From Chryseobacterium sp. SN22 (GTDB lineage: Bacteria > Bacteroidota > Bacteroidia > Flavobacteriales > Weeksellaceae), in the NCBI RefSeq assembly GCF_008329705.1, contig NZ_VTSX01000001.1, positions 62,001 to 126,000 of the forward strand: DNA of 64,000 nucleotides, written 5' to 3'. The notes under the pieces were generated by a model. The model was not told the DNA's origin and searched no databases. It saw only the letters and a program-made list of their open reading frames with translations. Below, one piece after another: positions 1 through 9,048 of the stretch (the first letter of the stretch is position 1; every line of letters starts with the position of its first letter). The translations under genes and the position numbers were made by a program.

Positions 1-76
1 ATAAAATTTTATTTACATTTTATAAAAAATAACTATATTTATCACGTTTTTAATCGTTACTTATTCCTAAACCATT

Positions 77-514
77 ATGAAAAAATTATTCTACTCTTTT
101 TTGTTACTGTCTTCGGCAACGCTGTTTGCCCAGAAGAACTCATCGACACGATTTGCAGTGGCCAACGATATCGTAGGAACGGTAGATATGTTCAGTACAA
201 ATCTTAAAAGCTACGTACAGAGTACACGTACCTTCAAATCTGCAGCAGAACTCCCTCAAAATCTGAAAAAGTTTAATGCGATTGCAGAAAACGGACTGGT
301 AGAATACAAACTGAAATCCGGATTCGGTACTTTGGACAGACTGCCTCTGTCTGATCTTAATGCCCAATACAACCTGGCAAAAAATACACCGGTCCTGATC
401 GACGGATATGAATTTGCCAATACTGATACGCTGATCTACGGAAACTTATTAAGTAACGTTCAGGTGATCGATAATAAAGGAAGCAAGACGGTGTCCGTAA
501 CTACTAAAAAATAA
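77..514 (+). CDS. Small secreted protein of unknown function
   Basis: This 145-residue protein begins with a typical Sec signal peptide: two lysines, a hydrophobic stretch, and a likely cleavage after LFAQ near residue 19. The rest is polar with no motif I recognise. It is probably exported to the periplasm or outer membrane. It stands alone and shares a convergent terminator (536-561) with rarA on the opposite strand. The ATG is preceded by an AT-rich region and no Shine-Dalgarno sequence, which is normal for Bacteroidota. The function is unknown. Confidence 0.75.
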   Translation: MKKLFYSFLLLSSATLFAQKNSSTRFAVANDIVGTVDMFSTNLKSYVQSTRTFKSAAELPQNLKKFNAIAENGLVEYKLKSGFGTLDRLPLSDLNAQYNLAKNTPVLIDGYEFANTDTLIYGNLLSNVQVIDNKGSKTVSVTTKK

Positions 515-535
515 TTTTTCCGGTCATATTTAAGC

Positions 536-561
536 AAAGGATACTCAGCCGAGTATCCTTT
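536..561. terminator. Bidirectional intrinsic terminator
   Basis: A perfect 11-bp inverted repeat (536-546 and 551-561, arm AAAGGATACTC) with a 4-base loop lies between two convergent genes. The stop codon of rarA overlaps the edge of the stem. A- and T-rich flanks suit termination in both directions. Confidence 0.75.
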
Positions 562-1837
562 AATATTTACCGTTCCATTTCTTTTTCAGTTCCTCACTGA
601 TTTTCTTTTCGGTCGCATTATTCCCTGGTTCATAAAGTTTGGCATCCTTAATTTCTTCCGGTAAAAAGGTCTGGTCTACAAAGTTACCTTCGTAGGAATG
701 GGCGTATTTGTATTCCTTTCCGTAATCAAGGTCTTTCATCAGCTTAGTGGGTGCATTTCTAAGATGCAGCGGTACCGGAAGGTTCCCGGTTTTCTTTACC
801 AAAGCCAATGCTTCATTAATCGCCATATAGGTAGAATTACTTTTCGGGGAAACCGCCAGATAAACAGCGGTTTCGCTGAGAATAATCCGCGCCTCGGGAT
901 TTCCGATGACATTGACTGCCTGGAAACAGTTATTCGCGATAACCAGCGCATTCGGATTGGCCAGCCCGATGTCTTCCGATGCCAGGATCAGCATTCTTCT
1001 GGCAATAAATTTAATGTCTTCGCCACCGGCCAGCATTCTTGCGAGCCAGTACACTGCACCGTTGGGGTCGCTTCCCCGCATCGATTTGATGAAAGCCGAA
1101 ATAATATCGTAATGCTGCTCACCGTTCTTATCGTAAAGTGCCATAGTCTCCTGCAAAACTTCCAGCACGTCCTCATTTTTAATTTCCTTTTTTTCGGAGT
1201 TCTTAAACTGGTTCAGCACCAGCTCTATGGAATTGATCAGCTTCCGCGCATCACCTCCCGAATACTGGATGAACGCTTCTTTCTCAACGATTTTAAAAGA
1301 AGTATTCTCATCCCGGTTGTATCTTTCAGAAGCGGTATCAATCAGTTCCTCCAGCTTTTCATAAGTCAGTGCCTTTAAAACATACACCTGACTTCTGGAA
1401 AGCAATGCTGAAACCACTTCAAAGCTCGGGTTTTCCGTGGTGGCCCCGATCAGAACGATCCAGCCTTTTTCTACCGCGTGAAGCAGGGAATCCTGCTGGG
1501 ATTTGTTGAACCGGTGAATTTCATCAATGAACAGAATCGGAGATTTCCCCGAAAAAAGGTTTTGCTTCTTTGCATCCTCGATTACATCACGAACATCTTT
1601 CACACCGGAAGAAACCGCCGAAAGCTTATAAAACTTTCGTCCCGAGTTTTCAGAAATGATTTCAGCCAGCGTGGTTTTTCCTGTACCCGGCGGCCCCCAG
1701 AAGATCAGGGAATTCAGGGAATTATTCTGCATCATCTTCCTGATGGTCCCTCTTTCACCCGTAAGATGCTCCTGCCCCAGAACATCATCCAGTGTTTTAG
1801 GTCTCAGTTTTTCGGCTAATGGAATATTTTGATTCAA
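560..1837 (-). CDS. rarA: Replication-associated recombination protein A (RarA/MgsA AAA+ ATPase)
   Basis: RarA is a cytoplasmic clamp-loader-like AAA+ ATPase that acts at stalled replication forks. The 425-residue protein has the usual family length. It carries a Walker A motif GPPGTGKTT at residues 48-56, a Walker B followed by DEIHRFNKSQQD, and the sensor-1 stretch GATTENPSF. The C-terminal half is the MgsA-type tetramerisation region, with the conserved MRGSDPNGAVYWLARML block. It is monocistronic and convergent with the upstream small gene. About 190 bases separate its start from yidD on the other strand. The identification is firm. Confidence 0.96.
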   Translation of the reverse strand: MNQNIPLAEKLRPKTLDDVLGQEHLTGERGTIRKMMQNNSLNSLIFWGPPGTGKTTLAEIISENSGRKFYKLSAVSSGVKDVRDVIEDAKKQNLFSGKSPILFIDEIHRFNKSQQDSLLHAVEKGWIVLIGATTENPSFEVVSALLSRSQVYVLKALTYEKLEELIDTASERYNRDENTSFKIVEKEAFIQYSGGDARKLINSIELVLNQFKNSEKKEIKNEDVLEVLQETMALYDKNGEQHYDIISAFIKSMRGSDPNGAVYWLARMLAGGEDIKFIARRMLILASEDIGLANPNALVIANNCFQAVNVIGNPEARIILSETAVYLAVSPKSNSTYMAINEALALVKKTGNLPVPLHLRNAPTKLMKDLDYGKEYKYAHSYEGNFVDQTFLPEEIKDAKLYEPGNNATEKKISEELKKKWNGKY

Positions 1838-2010
1838 TATTTTAAGATTTAAGTATAATTAAGTTAAGAGCAACGTTCAAACCAATAAAAATTTCCCGGA
1901 TTTTTCTCCTGGGATAAGTGAATCTGCGAACACCGGAATTTCTCCGATGAACAGCCCTCTGCTGCTCTGAAAGTTCTAACAAATTTAAACTAATTTTCAA
2001 TTTTTTACCC

Positions 2011-2018
2011 TATTTTTG
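2011..2018 (+). promoter_or_regulatory. Candidate -7 element upstream of yidD
   Basis: TATTTTTG matches the Bacteroidota -7 consensus TAnnTTTG and ends seven bases before the TTG start of yidD. That would leave almost no 5' untranslated region. No good -33 TTG is present at the expected distance, so the call is tentative. Confidence 0.35.
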
Positions 2019-2025
2019 CATTGTT

Positions 2026-2268
2026 TTGAAACTTACATTCAATAAAATAGTCACTTTTCCTCTGGTAATCTTCATCAGGTTTTACCAATGGTTTATTTCG
2101 CCGCTGCTTCCCAAAAACTGCCGTTATGAGCCGACGTGCTCCCACTATATGGTAAAGGCTTTGCAGGTTCACGGGATTTTCAAAGGATTCTGGCTGGGTG
2201 TAAAAAGAATTTCAAGATGCCACCCGTGGGGCGGAAGCGGCTACGATCCGGTGCCGCCGAAAAAGTAA
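2026..2268 (+). CDS. yidD: Membrane protein insertion efficiency factor YidD
   Basis: YidD is a small membrane-associated protein that assists YidC-dependent insertion of inner-membrane proteins. The 80-residue product shows the family signature in order: an N-terminal hydrophobic helix, [10 protein letters not shown], the Cys-containing [10 protein letters not shown] block, and a C-terminal [13 protein letters not shown]. The start is a TTG codon at 2026; no ATG upstream fits, and this start gives the usual family N-terminus. It is followed after 34 bases by lgt on the same strand, so the two may be co-transcribed. Confidence 0.93.
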   Translation: MKLTFNKIVTFPLVIFIRFYQWFISPLLPKNCRYEPTCSHYMVKALQVHGIFKGFWLGVKRISRCHPWGGSGYDPVPPKK

Positions 2269-2302
2269 AATTTAAATAAAACAAACTATTAAAAAAATAG
2301 CA

Positions 2303-3571
2303 ATGAGCAATATTTTTCTCAGAATGTATCTCGTCATTTTTGCGCTGATCACTCAATGTCTTTTTGCGCAGAATTATCCCGACGGCCTGTCCGACGGCAC
2401 CTTACACATTAATTCCGCCAATGTTCCCGTTAAGATCTATTCTACCACGGAAGTACAGGATCTTAACGAATTTGCAGATAAACCGATTAAAGAAAATGTA
2501 TTGGTTATCTTCAATGAATCCAACTTCGAACCGGCTTATGTGAATTACAGCACGGCAACTTTAGCCAAATATAAAATGGTCCATTACCAGTTCTTGGATA
2601 AAAATTTTCAACTGATCGATACACCGGCAACCAGCGAAAACATCGGAACATTTAAATATGCCGTTAAAACCCCGAAGCCAATCTCGGATGCCGACCAGGT
2701 AAGCCTGGATACGCCTTTCAAAATCTGGAATCCTTCGAAAGGCATCCAGTTGGGGCCGGTAACCCTGCATTTTTACAGCCTGATGTTTATTTTTGCCTTC
2801 GGTTTCGGCTATGTGCTGATGAGCAGGATTTTCAAGATCGATAACGTCAACCAGAAATACCTGGAACCGCTGTTCACATGGACCCTGATCGGAACGATTC
2901 TGGGAGCGAGAATGGGACACGTAATTTTTTACCAGCCGGAGCTTTTTAAGGAAGATTTCTGGAGTGTATTTTTGCCGATCAGTACTAAAAACGGATTGAA
3001 ATTCACCGGATTTTCCGGATTGGCAAGCCATGGGGCAACCATTGCACTGATCCTGACCACACTGTATTATTCATTTAAAATCATTAAAAAGAATCCGTTC
3101 TGGGTGTACGACCGTTTGGGGATCGTGGTTTCCCTGGGCGGGGCATTTGTAAGATTGGGAAACTTCTTCAACTCGGAAATTATCGGGAAGCCCGCTGATC
3201 CGAATTCCCCTTTTGCCCTGCTTTTCCCGCAGCAGAGCAGTGAATATGGCGTAACGGTTCCGCGGTATCCTTCTCAGCTTTTTGAAGCTTTCGGTTACGT
3301 CTGTCTTTTTGTACTGTTGTGGATCCTGTACAGAAAAACCAACAAAAAATACCAGCAGGGATGGCTGTTCGGATTGTTCTTCATTATACTTTGGGCCATC
3401 AGGTTCTTTGTTGAGTTCCTGAAAGAACCTCAGGGTGACGAATTCATCCAGTTCGGAGGACTTAATACCGGGCAGATCTTATCCATTCCTTTCATGATTG
3501 CCGGGGTCATTATTATGATTGTTTCTAAAAAATTCAGAATTACCCAGGCAGAAAACGAAAAACCGGAGTAA
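2303..3571 (+). CDS. lgt: Prolipoprotein diacylglyceryl transferase (Lgt) with a long N-terminal extension
   Basis: Lgt transfers diacylglycerol from phosphatidylglycerol to the lipobox cysteine of prelipoproteins in the inner membrane. The catalytic-core signature is present: the AFVRLGNFFNSEIIG block, plus several membrane helices beginning near residue 155. The protein is 422 residues, well above the 260-290 typical of proteobacterial Lgt. The excess is at the N-terminus: a signal-peptide-like segment ending near LFAQ and about 120 polar residues before the first Lgt helix. An intrinsic terminator follows at 3592-3627. Several lipobox proteins in this window would be its substrates. Confidence 0.94.
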   Translation: MSNIFLRMYLVIFALITQCLFAQNYPDGLSDGTLHINSANVPVKIYSTTEVQDLNEFADKPIKENVLVIFNESNFEPAYVNYSTATLAKYKMVHYQFLDKNFQLIDTPATSENIGTFKYAVKTPKPISDADQVSLDTPFKIWNPSKGIQLGPVTLHFYSLMFIFAFGFGYVLMSRIFKIDNVNQKYLEPLFTWTLIGTILGARMGHVIFYQPELFKEDFWSVFLPISTKNGLKFTGFSGLASHGATIALILTTLYYSFKIIKKNPFWVYDRLGIVVSLGGAFVRLGNFFNSEIIGKPADPNSPFALLFPQQSSEYGVTVPRYPSQLFEAFGYVCLFVLLWILYRKTNKKYQQGWLFGLFFIILWAIRFFVEFLKEPQGDEFIQFGGLNTGQILSIPFMIAGVIIMIVSKKFRITQAENEKPE

Positions 3572-3591
3572 CGAAATAAATTCAAAATAAA

Positions 3592-3627
3592 AAAGGCAGG
3601 TTTGTATTACAGACTTGCCTTTTTTTT
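3592..3627 (+). terminator. Intrinsic terminator of lgt
   Basis: An inverted repeat of about 13 bp (AAGGCAGGTTTGT against ACAGACTTGCCTT, with two G-U pairs) is followed by eight T residues. Confidence 0.8.
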
Positions 3628-3701
3628 ATTGATTCCCTGTTACCAATCAGTAGAATGAGCTACAGCCCATTCCTATTGATATTTGCAATTACCAGTAATC
3701 A

Positions 3702-5216
3702 TTACAATGCTTTTACCACCAGACTGTTCAATTCCGTAAAGACATTTCCGAATTCATGGATAACATCGGTTGGGAGCATTGATTCTTTAGAGTATTTTTC
3801 CGAAGCAAATTCTGCGGCCCGGCCATGAAACCAGACCCCTAAAATGGCTGCTTCCTCCTGGGTATAATTCTGTGCGGAAAATGAGGTGATGATGCCCGTT
3901 AAAATATCCCCGCTTCCGCCTTTTGCCAGCCCTGAATTTCCTGTAACGTTGTAGAATACTTTTCCTTCAGGGGTTATCACCTGCGTGCGGTGATCCTTTA
4001 AAACAATATACAGGTGATGTTCTTTGGCTTTGGCTTTTCCCAGCTCTACCCGTTCGAAAGAATTTCCCGTAGCTCCGAACAGCCTTTCAAATTCTTTGGG
4101 ATGAGGCGTAATGATTGATCCTTTCGGGATCAGCTGTATATTTTCGGGATCCTGTGAAATCATATTAAGTGCATCGGCATCTAAAGTCAAAGGCTTTTCA
4201 TGTTCTTTTAAAAAGGTAATAAAGGCCTTTATAGTTTCTTTATCGGTTCCCAGGCCTGGCCCGGCTCCGTAAACAGCCTGCTTATCCGTTTGAATATGAT
4301 TAATAAACTCTGTTCCGCCTTCGATGAACATGGCTTCCGGATTGGAGGTCTGTAAAATCTCATAGCCACATTTCGGCGCAAGGGTAAAGGTAAGCCCGGC
4401 TCCGGTTTTCAGTGCTGCTTTTGTTGATAAAACCGCTGCTCCCATTTTGCCGTAGCTTCCTCCGACAATCACCACTTTCCCGTAAGTACCTTTATGCGAA
4501 AATTCCTGCCTTGGCCTGAAGATCTTCTTAACGGCTTTATCATTGATTACAAAATTATCCGTTTCCGTTTCTTCAATGTAATCTTCGCTGATATTAATAT
4601 TTAAAATTTTTACTTTTCCGGCATATTTTCCGGTTTCAGGATGAAGGAACGTTTTTTTCCAAAGCTGAAAGCTTAAGGTATAATCGGCTTTAAAGATAGA
4701 GGCACCTTCAGGAGAGACCGAATCGGCAAAAAGCCCGGACGGAAGGTCGATGGAAATCTTTAGGTTGGCCGTTCCATTTAACAATTCGATCAGGTCTTTA
4801 AATTCGCCTTCCAGCGGTCTTGACAGTCCGGTTCCGAAAAGTGCATCAATAATGATGGTCCTGCTGTCGAAACGGTAATCTGCTGCTTCTTTAAATTCTC
4901 TTACCGAAATCCCCGAAATTTCCTTCAACTCCCTGAAGTTGCTCTGGGCATCCGAAGAAAATTTAGCCTTTGAATTGGTAAAAACATCAATATCAAACCC
5001 TTTCTGATACAACATCCTGGCAATAGCAAAGCCATCGCCGCCGTTGTTCCCGGTGCCACAGAAAATGGCAAAATTCCGATGGTTTTTACAATTTTCGGAG
5101 ATCCAGTGGACGCAGGCTTCCGCGGCCCGTTCCATGAGCTGTATGGAAAGAACAGGTTCATGTTCGACCGTGTACCGGTCTCCCTTTTGAATTTGCTCTG
5201 CTGTAAAGATTTTCAT
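3702..5216 (-). CDS. nnr: Bifunctional NAD(P)H-hydrate epimerase / ADP-dependent dehydratase (Nnr)
   Basis: This enzyme repairs damaged NADHX and NADPHX in the cytoplasm. The N-terminal YjeF epimerase domain (about residues 1-215) has the GTGNNGGDGFAIAR loop. The C-terminal ribokinase-like dehydratase domain (about 230-500) has GGSYGKMGAA, GAGPGLGTD and the nucleotide-binding KGGSGDILTGI. Its 504 residues are the expected length for the fused form. It is transcribed alone on the minus strand, convergent with lgt. Confidence 0.95.
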   Translation of the reverse strand: MKIFTAEQIQKGDRYTVEHEPVLSIQLMERAAEACVHWISENCKNHRNFAIFCGTGNNGGDGFAIARMLYQKGFDIDVFTNSKAKFSSDAQSNFRELKEISGISVREFKEAADYRFDSRTIIIDALFGTGLSRPLEGEFKDLIELLNGTANLKISIDLPSGLFADSVSPEGASIFKADYTLSFQLWKKTFLHPETGKYAGKVKILNINISEDYIEETETDNFVINDKAVKKIFRPRQEFSHKGTYGKVVIVGGSYGKMGAAVLSTKAALKTGAGLTFTLAPKCGYEILQTSNPEAMFIEGGTEFINHIQTDKQAVYGAGPGLGTDKETIKAFITFLKEHEKPLTLDADALNMISQDPENIQLIPKGSIITPHPKEFERLFGATGNSFERVELGKAKAKEHHLYIVLKDHRTQVITPEGKVFYNVTGNSGLAKGGSGDILTGIITSFSAQNYTQEEAAILGVWFHGRAAEFASEKYSKESMLPTDVIHEFGNVFTELNSLVVKAL

Positions 5217-5402
5217 ATTTGAATGCTATTAGTGTTTCCTCAGCAATTTACGAAAACTAATGCTAATAAAAAATTGCCCTATGACAGGAATGGCAATACT
5301 TTTTTATAATTAATCGCAAAAATTTATAGCCGGAATCAAAGGATTAATTTTTTTTTGTACCTTATTCCTCTGTTTGTCTATAATAATAAACTAAAATACG
5401 TT

Positions 5403-5792
5403 ATGGGATTTGTAAAAGAATTTAAAGAATTTGCCTTCAAGGGAAATGTCCTTGACCTTGCCGTTGGAGTGATTATCGGAGCAGCATTCAGTGCGATTGT
5501 GAAATCATTTGTGGATGATATTATTACGCCTCTGCTGTTAAATCCGGCTCTGGAGAAAGCCAATGTAAAAAACATTGCCGAACTTTCCTGGAACGGCGTG
5601 AAATACGGAAGTTTCCTGTCCTCAGTAATCAGCTTTTTTATCGTTGCCCTGGTTCTGTTTGTTCTGATTACAACCATCAATAAACTGAAAAGAAAACCGG
5701 AGCCGGTACCGGTGGTTCCTGCAGGACCTACGGAGGATCAGAAACTCCTGGCAGAAATCCGTGACCTGCTGAAAAGCAAAAACGGCTTGTAA
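5403..5792 (+). CDS. mscL: Large-conductance mechanosensitive channel MscL
   Basis: MscL is a homopentameric inner-membrane channel that opens on hypo-osmotic shock. The 129-residue protein starts MGFVKEFKEFAFKGNVLDLA, the classic amphipathic N-terminus and start of TM1 with GVIIGAAFS. TM2 lies around residues 68-93, followed by a cytoplasmic helix with the LLAEIRDLL pattern. I chose the ATG at 5403 rather than an in-frame TTG at 5355, because the 16 extra residues are not part of the family. It is monocistronic. Confidence 0.95.
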   Translation: MGFVKEFKEFAFKGNVLDLAVGVIIGAAFSAIVKSFVDDIITPLLLNPALEKANVKNIAELSWNGVKYGSFLSSVISFFIVALVLFVLITTINKLKRKPEPVPVVPAGPTEDQKLLAEIRDLLKSKNGL

Positions 5793-5919
5793 ATAATACG
5801 TCTATACTTTTTATTAACCACAATAGTCACAAAAGATATTGATGTTGTATAAGAAAGTTAGGCACCGGATGATAAAGAAAGCACATCCATTGGTGATCAA
5901 CCGATAATAAGCGGTATAA

Positions 5920-5978
5920 AAATCCCCCTCTCTCGGAAGGGTGTCAAAAACTCTGAATTTTTGACGGAGCGGTATCTG
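5920..5978. repeat. Possible dispersed intergenic repeat with hairpin
   Basis: The 265-base gap between mscL and the serA-like gene contains a C-rich segment followed by an inverted repeat, GTCAAAAA (5943-5950) against TTTTTGAC (5958-5965). The sequence does not look coding. It resembles short interspersed elements I associate with Chryseobacterium genomes, from memory only. Only one copy is visible in this window. Confidence 0.3.
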
Positions 5979-5999
5979 GATTCAGTTAGTTTAACCTGT

Positions 6000-6041
6000 A
6001 TAAATAACAAAGCACTTCATCTGAAGTGCTTTGTTATTTAT
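6000..6041. terminator. Strong intrinsic terminator with a 20-bp stem
   Basis: A perfect inverted repeat of about 20 bp (6000-6019 and 6022-6041) containing AACAAAGCACTTCA and its complement, with a 2-base nominal loop. It lies just past the end of the minus-strand dehydrogenase gene and has AT-rich flanks on both sides. Confidence 0.8.
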
Positions 6042-6057
6042 TTCAATATTGAATTTG

Positions 6058-7017
6058 TTACTGAATCTGTAAGATGCTGGAAATCTGTTCTGCCAGCGAA
6101 AGCCCGATCCGGTCCTGGGCTTCCAGGGTAGCAGCCCCTGTGTGCGGGGTCATGGATATTTTCGGATGGGTAAGGATTTCTTTGGAAGGTGTCGGCTCGT
6201 TGATAAAAACGTCAAGTCCTGCAAACTTCACCTTCCCCGAATCCAAAGCTTCAATCAGGGCCGCTTCATCGATAACTCCGCCTCTGGAGCAGTTTACGAT
6301 CGCCACGCCATCCTTCATGATTTCAAATTCATTTTTGCCGATCATGTATCCGTCTTTCTGTGCCGGAACGTGAAGCGTAATAAAGTCCGAATGTTTCAGC
6401 ACGTCCTGAAGCGGTTCCGTTTCGATATCTACATTGATGAACTGGTTATTATAAAATTTCACCTTAATGCTTGCTCTTCCGACGTTGCTGTCGGCAGCGA
6501 TAACCCGCATTCCAAGACCTAAGGCAATCTTGGCAACCTCCTGCCCGATCCGCCCCATTCCTACAATTCCGATGGTTTTTCCTTTCAGTTCGATTCCTCC
6601 GGAATAAGCTTTCTTAAGACCCGCAAATTCGGTATCGCCTGTCACCGGCATTTTTCTGTTGGAGTCCTGTAAAAATCTTGCTCCTGAAAACAGGTGGGCA
6701 AAAACCAGCTCGGCTACGGATTCGGAAGAAGCCGAAGGCGTATTGATGACATGAATTCCCTTTTCCCTGGCGTAGTCCACATCAATATTATCCATTCCTA
6801 CTCCGCCTCTGCCGATGATCTCGATCGAAGGGCAGCTATCAATAAGGTCTTTACGTACCTGCGTAGCGCTGCGCACTAAAATCGTACGGATCTTGTGTTC
6901 GTTAATATAATCCACCAATTGCTCCTGCGGGACTTTTGTTGTAATAACTTCAAAACCTTTCTCCGTTAACGCATCAATCCCGGACTGATCCAAGCCGTCG
7001 TTTGCTAAAACTTTCAT
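6058..7017 (-). CDS. serA: D-3-phosphoglycerate dehydrogenase-like 2-hydroxyacid dehydrogenase
   Basis: The protein belongs to the D-isomer-specific 2-hydroxyacid dehydrogenases. As phosphoglycerate dehydrogenase it would oxidise 3-phosphoglycerate, the first step of serine synthesis. The Rossmann motif GIVGMGRIGQE lies in the middle. The catalytic Arg is in VNCSRGGVIDE, the Glu in the following helix, and the His in TPHTGAAT. At 319 residues it lacks the C-terminal ACT regulatory domain of long SerA forms, so feedback control by serine through ACT is not expected. No serC lies beside it; the substrate is assigned by resemblance only. Confidence 0.85.
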   Translation of the reverse strand: MKVLANDGLDQSGIDALTEKGFEVITTKVPQEQLVDYINEHKIRTILVRSATQVRKDLIDSCPSIEIIGRGGVGMDNIDVDYAREKGIHVINTPSASSESVAELVFAHLFSGARFLQDSNRKMPVTGDTEFAGLKKAYSGGIELKGKTIGIVGMGRIGQEVAKIALGLGMRVIAADSNVGRASIKVKFYNNQFINVDIETEPLQDVLKHSDFITLHVPAQKDGYMIGKNEFEIMKDGVAIVNCSRGGVIDEAALIEALDSGKVKFAGLDVFINEPTPSKEILTHPKISMTPHTGAATLEAQDRIGLSLAEQISSILQIQ

Positions 7018-7105
7018 AAAACTTTTTATTGATTTAATAATTGAAAAAATTAAAGATTAATTGTGCTTCCGCAATATTTAATCGTTTAATCTTACGGTAA
7101 TTTTT

Positions 7106-7516
7106 TTATTCCTCTTCTTCTTTGAATACCTCAATCGTTACCTGCTTTTCCACAAGATCGGTGAATCTGCCTTTGTACCGGGTAGCCCTTACCAAATGGT
7201 TGTCGATCCAGTGGTAGTTCCCTCCCCTCGGTTTTCCGCATAATACGCTGTGGTATTTAAAACCGTGCTTATCCAGCCAGTCAATGGTAATCTGCTTAAG
7301 GTTTTCGGTTCTTGAAGTGAAGAAACAGATCTGGTGGCCTTCATCGTACCATTTGTTGATGGTTTCCAGGGCATCCGGAAAAGGCTCACAGGTCACCATT
7401 CTTTCGGGTTCTTCGTTGGGAACGTCTTCGGTAATGGTCCCGTCGATATCAATTAAATAATTTTTTACGCCGTCCTTCAGAATCGGACTCAAGTGATCTA
7501 TGTATTCTAATTCCAT
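7106..7516 (-). CDS. HAD-superfamily phosphatase-like protein
   Basis: The 136-residue protein has the HAD motif I signature DIDGT (Asp23 and Asp25 as nucleophile and acid/base). It also has a motif II-like FFTSR and a late lysine and acidic region (GKPRGG, then WIDNH). There is no large cap domain. It is probably a small soluble phosphatase; the substrate is unknown. I used the ATG at 7516 instead of an upstream in-frame GTG at 7534 because homologues usually begin close to the first strand. It is adjacent to, and in the same direction as, the serA-like gene with an 88-base gap. Confidence 0.75.
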   Translation of the reverse strand: MELEYIDHLSPILKDGVKNYLIDIDGTITEDVPNEEPERMVTCEPFPDALETINKWYDEGHQICFFTSRTENLKQITIDWLDKHGFKYHSVLCGKPRGGNYHWIDNHLVRATRYKGRFTDLVEKQVTIEVFKEEEE

Positions 7517-7735
7517 CGTGAAAATTTGAATCACAAAGTTAGGGTTTTTACTGTAAAAAGGCTTGTTAATCTTGCTTTATATTAAATTTTCACTTAAAAA
7601 ACATTTATTTCATAAATAATATCGGCAATCATTCTGCTTTTGAAAATTTTATCTCATTTTTTTTACACGATTATAAAAAAGCTTATGCAGCCGTTTAATA
7701 TGGTATTTATGTGAAACCCAAAAATAGAATTACCT

Positions 7736-8349
7736 ATGAGAATTCATCCGCTAGCCATCGTAATTTGTTATTATTTTTCGTGCAACAAAAACAATAAAAA
7801 GGAAGAAACAGTCTTGAAAAGTTCTGACACTATATTGATTACGCTGCCTGAAAAATAACTCAGGTTGAAGAAATCAAAGAACAGCCAAAAACAGAAATAT
7901 ACCGTTAATCACCGGATCCAAAGATACTCCCGGGATTATCAATGCGGATGATGTTGCAAAACTCCCAGAACCCCTAAAAGCAATTGCTGCTTTATACAGC
8001 GGACTCGGAGAATCGAGCTGCGAAGAAGGCAATTGCGGACTTACAACTGCTCCGGGTCCCGGAAAACAGGGTTCGCAGGCTCAAAAAGACCTGGTGAAAA
8101 AGTGGTTTCAGAAAGATGCAGCAGCAGAATAGTTGATTAAGCAGGATTTTTACCAGATGCCGGATTCTTCTTCCAATTTTTCGGATTTTCAATCCCTGGT
8201 TTTCGAACAGAAAGGAGATACGGTAATAGTGAAGTATAATTTAATGACTTACAGCCACGGAGAAATCGACTATATCAAAGAACCGATTCGTCATTAAAGG
8301 AAATACGATAGAAACCCTTCACCGCAATATCTGGAAAGATGTGAAGTAA
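7736..8349 (+). pseudogene. Decayed lipoprotein-like gene
   Basis: Starting at the ATG at 7736, about 200 codons of protein-like sequence can be followed only by changing frame several times. Frame one runs to a stop at 7856-7858 and includes YYFSCNKNN, which resembles a lipobox. The next pieces are QVEEIKEQPKTEIYR and then a long piece containing GESSCEEGNCGL, broken by an in-frame TAG near 8130. The last piece, IKGNTIETLHRNIWKDVK, ends at TAA 8347-8349 after another shift. Several independent lesions make a sequencing error unlikely. No intact reading frame of useful length exists here. The original function is unknown. Confidence 0.7.
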
Positions 8350-8516
8350 TTTTTATTTAACCATTTACAATAAGCTGTTTACTGTCCGGTAAACAGCTTT
8401 TCATTGAAACAGAGTAAGATCGATCAGCAACGCTGCCTTCGCCCAATCAATATAGCTCCTGCCATTCAAAAACCATGATGTTTTACCAAAAATTTCCAAA
8501 ATACATTTATTACACT

Positions 8517-8524
8517 TACATTTG
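8517..8524 (+). promoter_or_regulatory. -7 promoter element of idi
   Basis: TACATTTG fits the Bacteroidota -7 consensus exactly and ends five bases before the idi ATG. Transcription would therefore start at or next to the initiation codon. No clear -33 TTG is seen. Confidence 0.55.
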
Positions 8525-8529
8525 TAGAA

Positions 8530-9048
8530 ATGGAAGAATTCGTAGTTTTAGTGAATCCCGAAGATGAAGTTCTTGGCCTTATGGAAAAGCAGCAGGCCCA
8601 TGTTAACGGCCTTTTGCACCGTGCCTTTTCCGTTTTTTTATTCAACCGGAAAGGCGAAATGCTGCTTCAGAAAAGGGCTTCCGGCAAATACCATTCCCCG
8701 CTGAAATGGACCAACGCTGTCTGTTCGCATCCCAGAATGGAGGAAACCTATCTGGAAGGGGCGATAAGAAGGCTAAAAGAAGAACTTGGCATTGATGCGG
8801 AACTGACGGAAAAATTCATTTTCATCTATAAAGCCGACGTCGGCAACGGGCTTTGGGAACATGAACTCGACCATGTTTTTACCGGTATCTTTGAAGACGA
8901 ATTTCTGTTAAATACCGACGAAGTGGAGGAAGTCCGCTACGTTTCCATGGAAGACCTGGATCAGGAGATGGCCGGACAGCCGGAACATTTTACGGAATGG
9001 TTCAAGATCATCCTGGAAGAATACAAACACCATTTTTCAAACCGATGA
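8530..9048 (+). CDS. idi: Isopentenyl-diphosphate delta-isomerase, type 1
   Basis: Idi interconverts isopentenyl and dimethylallyl diphosphate for isoprenoid (menaquinone, carotenoid) synthesis. The 172-residue protein is the normal size for the Nudix-fold type 1 enzyme. The catalytic Cys sits in NAVCSHPR, the catalytic Glu in EHELDHVF, and the Nudix-like helix in RRLKEELGI. Its stop codon overlaps the start of the next gene (ATGA at 9045-9048), so the two form a transcriptional unit. Confidence 0.95.
   Translation: MEEFVVLVNPEDEVLGLMEKQQAHVNGLLHRAFSVFLFNRKGEMLLQKRASGKYHSPLKWTNAVCSHPRMEETYLEGAIRRLKEELGIDAELTEKFIFIYKADVGNGLWEHELDHVFTGIFEDEFLLNTDEVEEVRYVSMEDLDQEMAGQPEHFTEWFKIILEEYKHHFSNR

Noticed and set aside
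698..1378. Plus-strand frame of 226 codons opposite rarA
   Set aside because: The antisense of a firmly identified gene, with no recognisable protein features.
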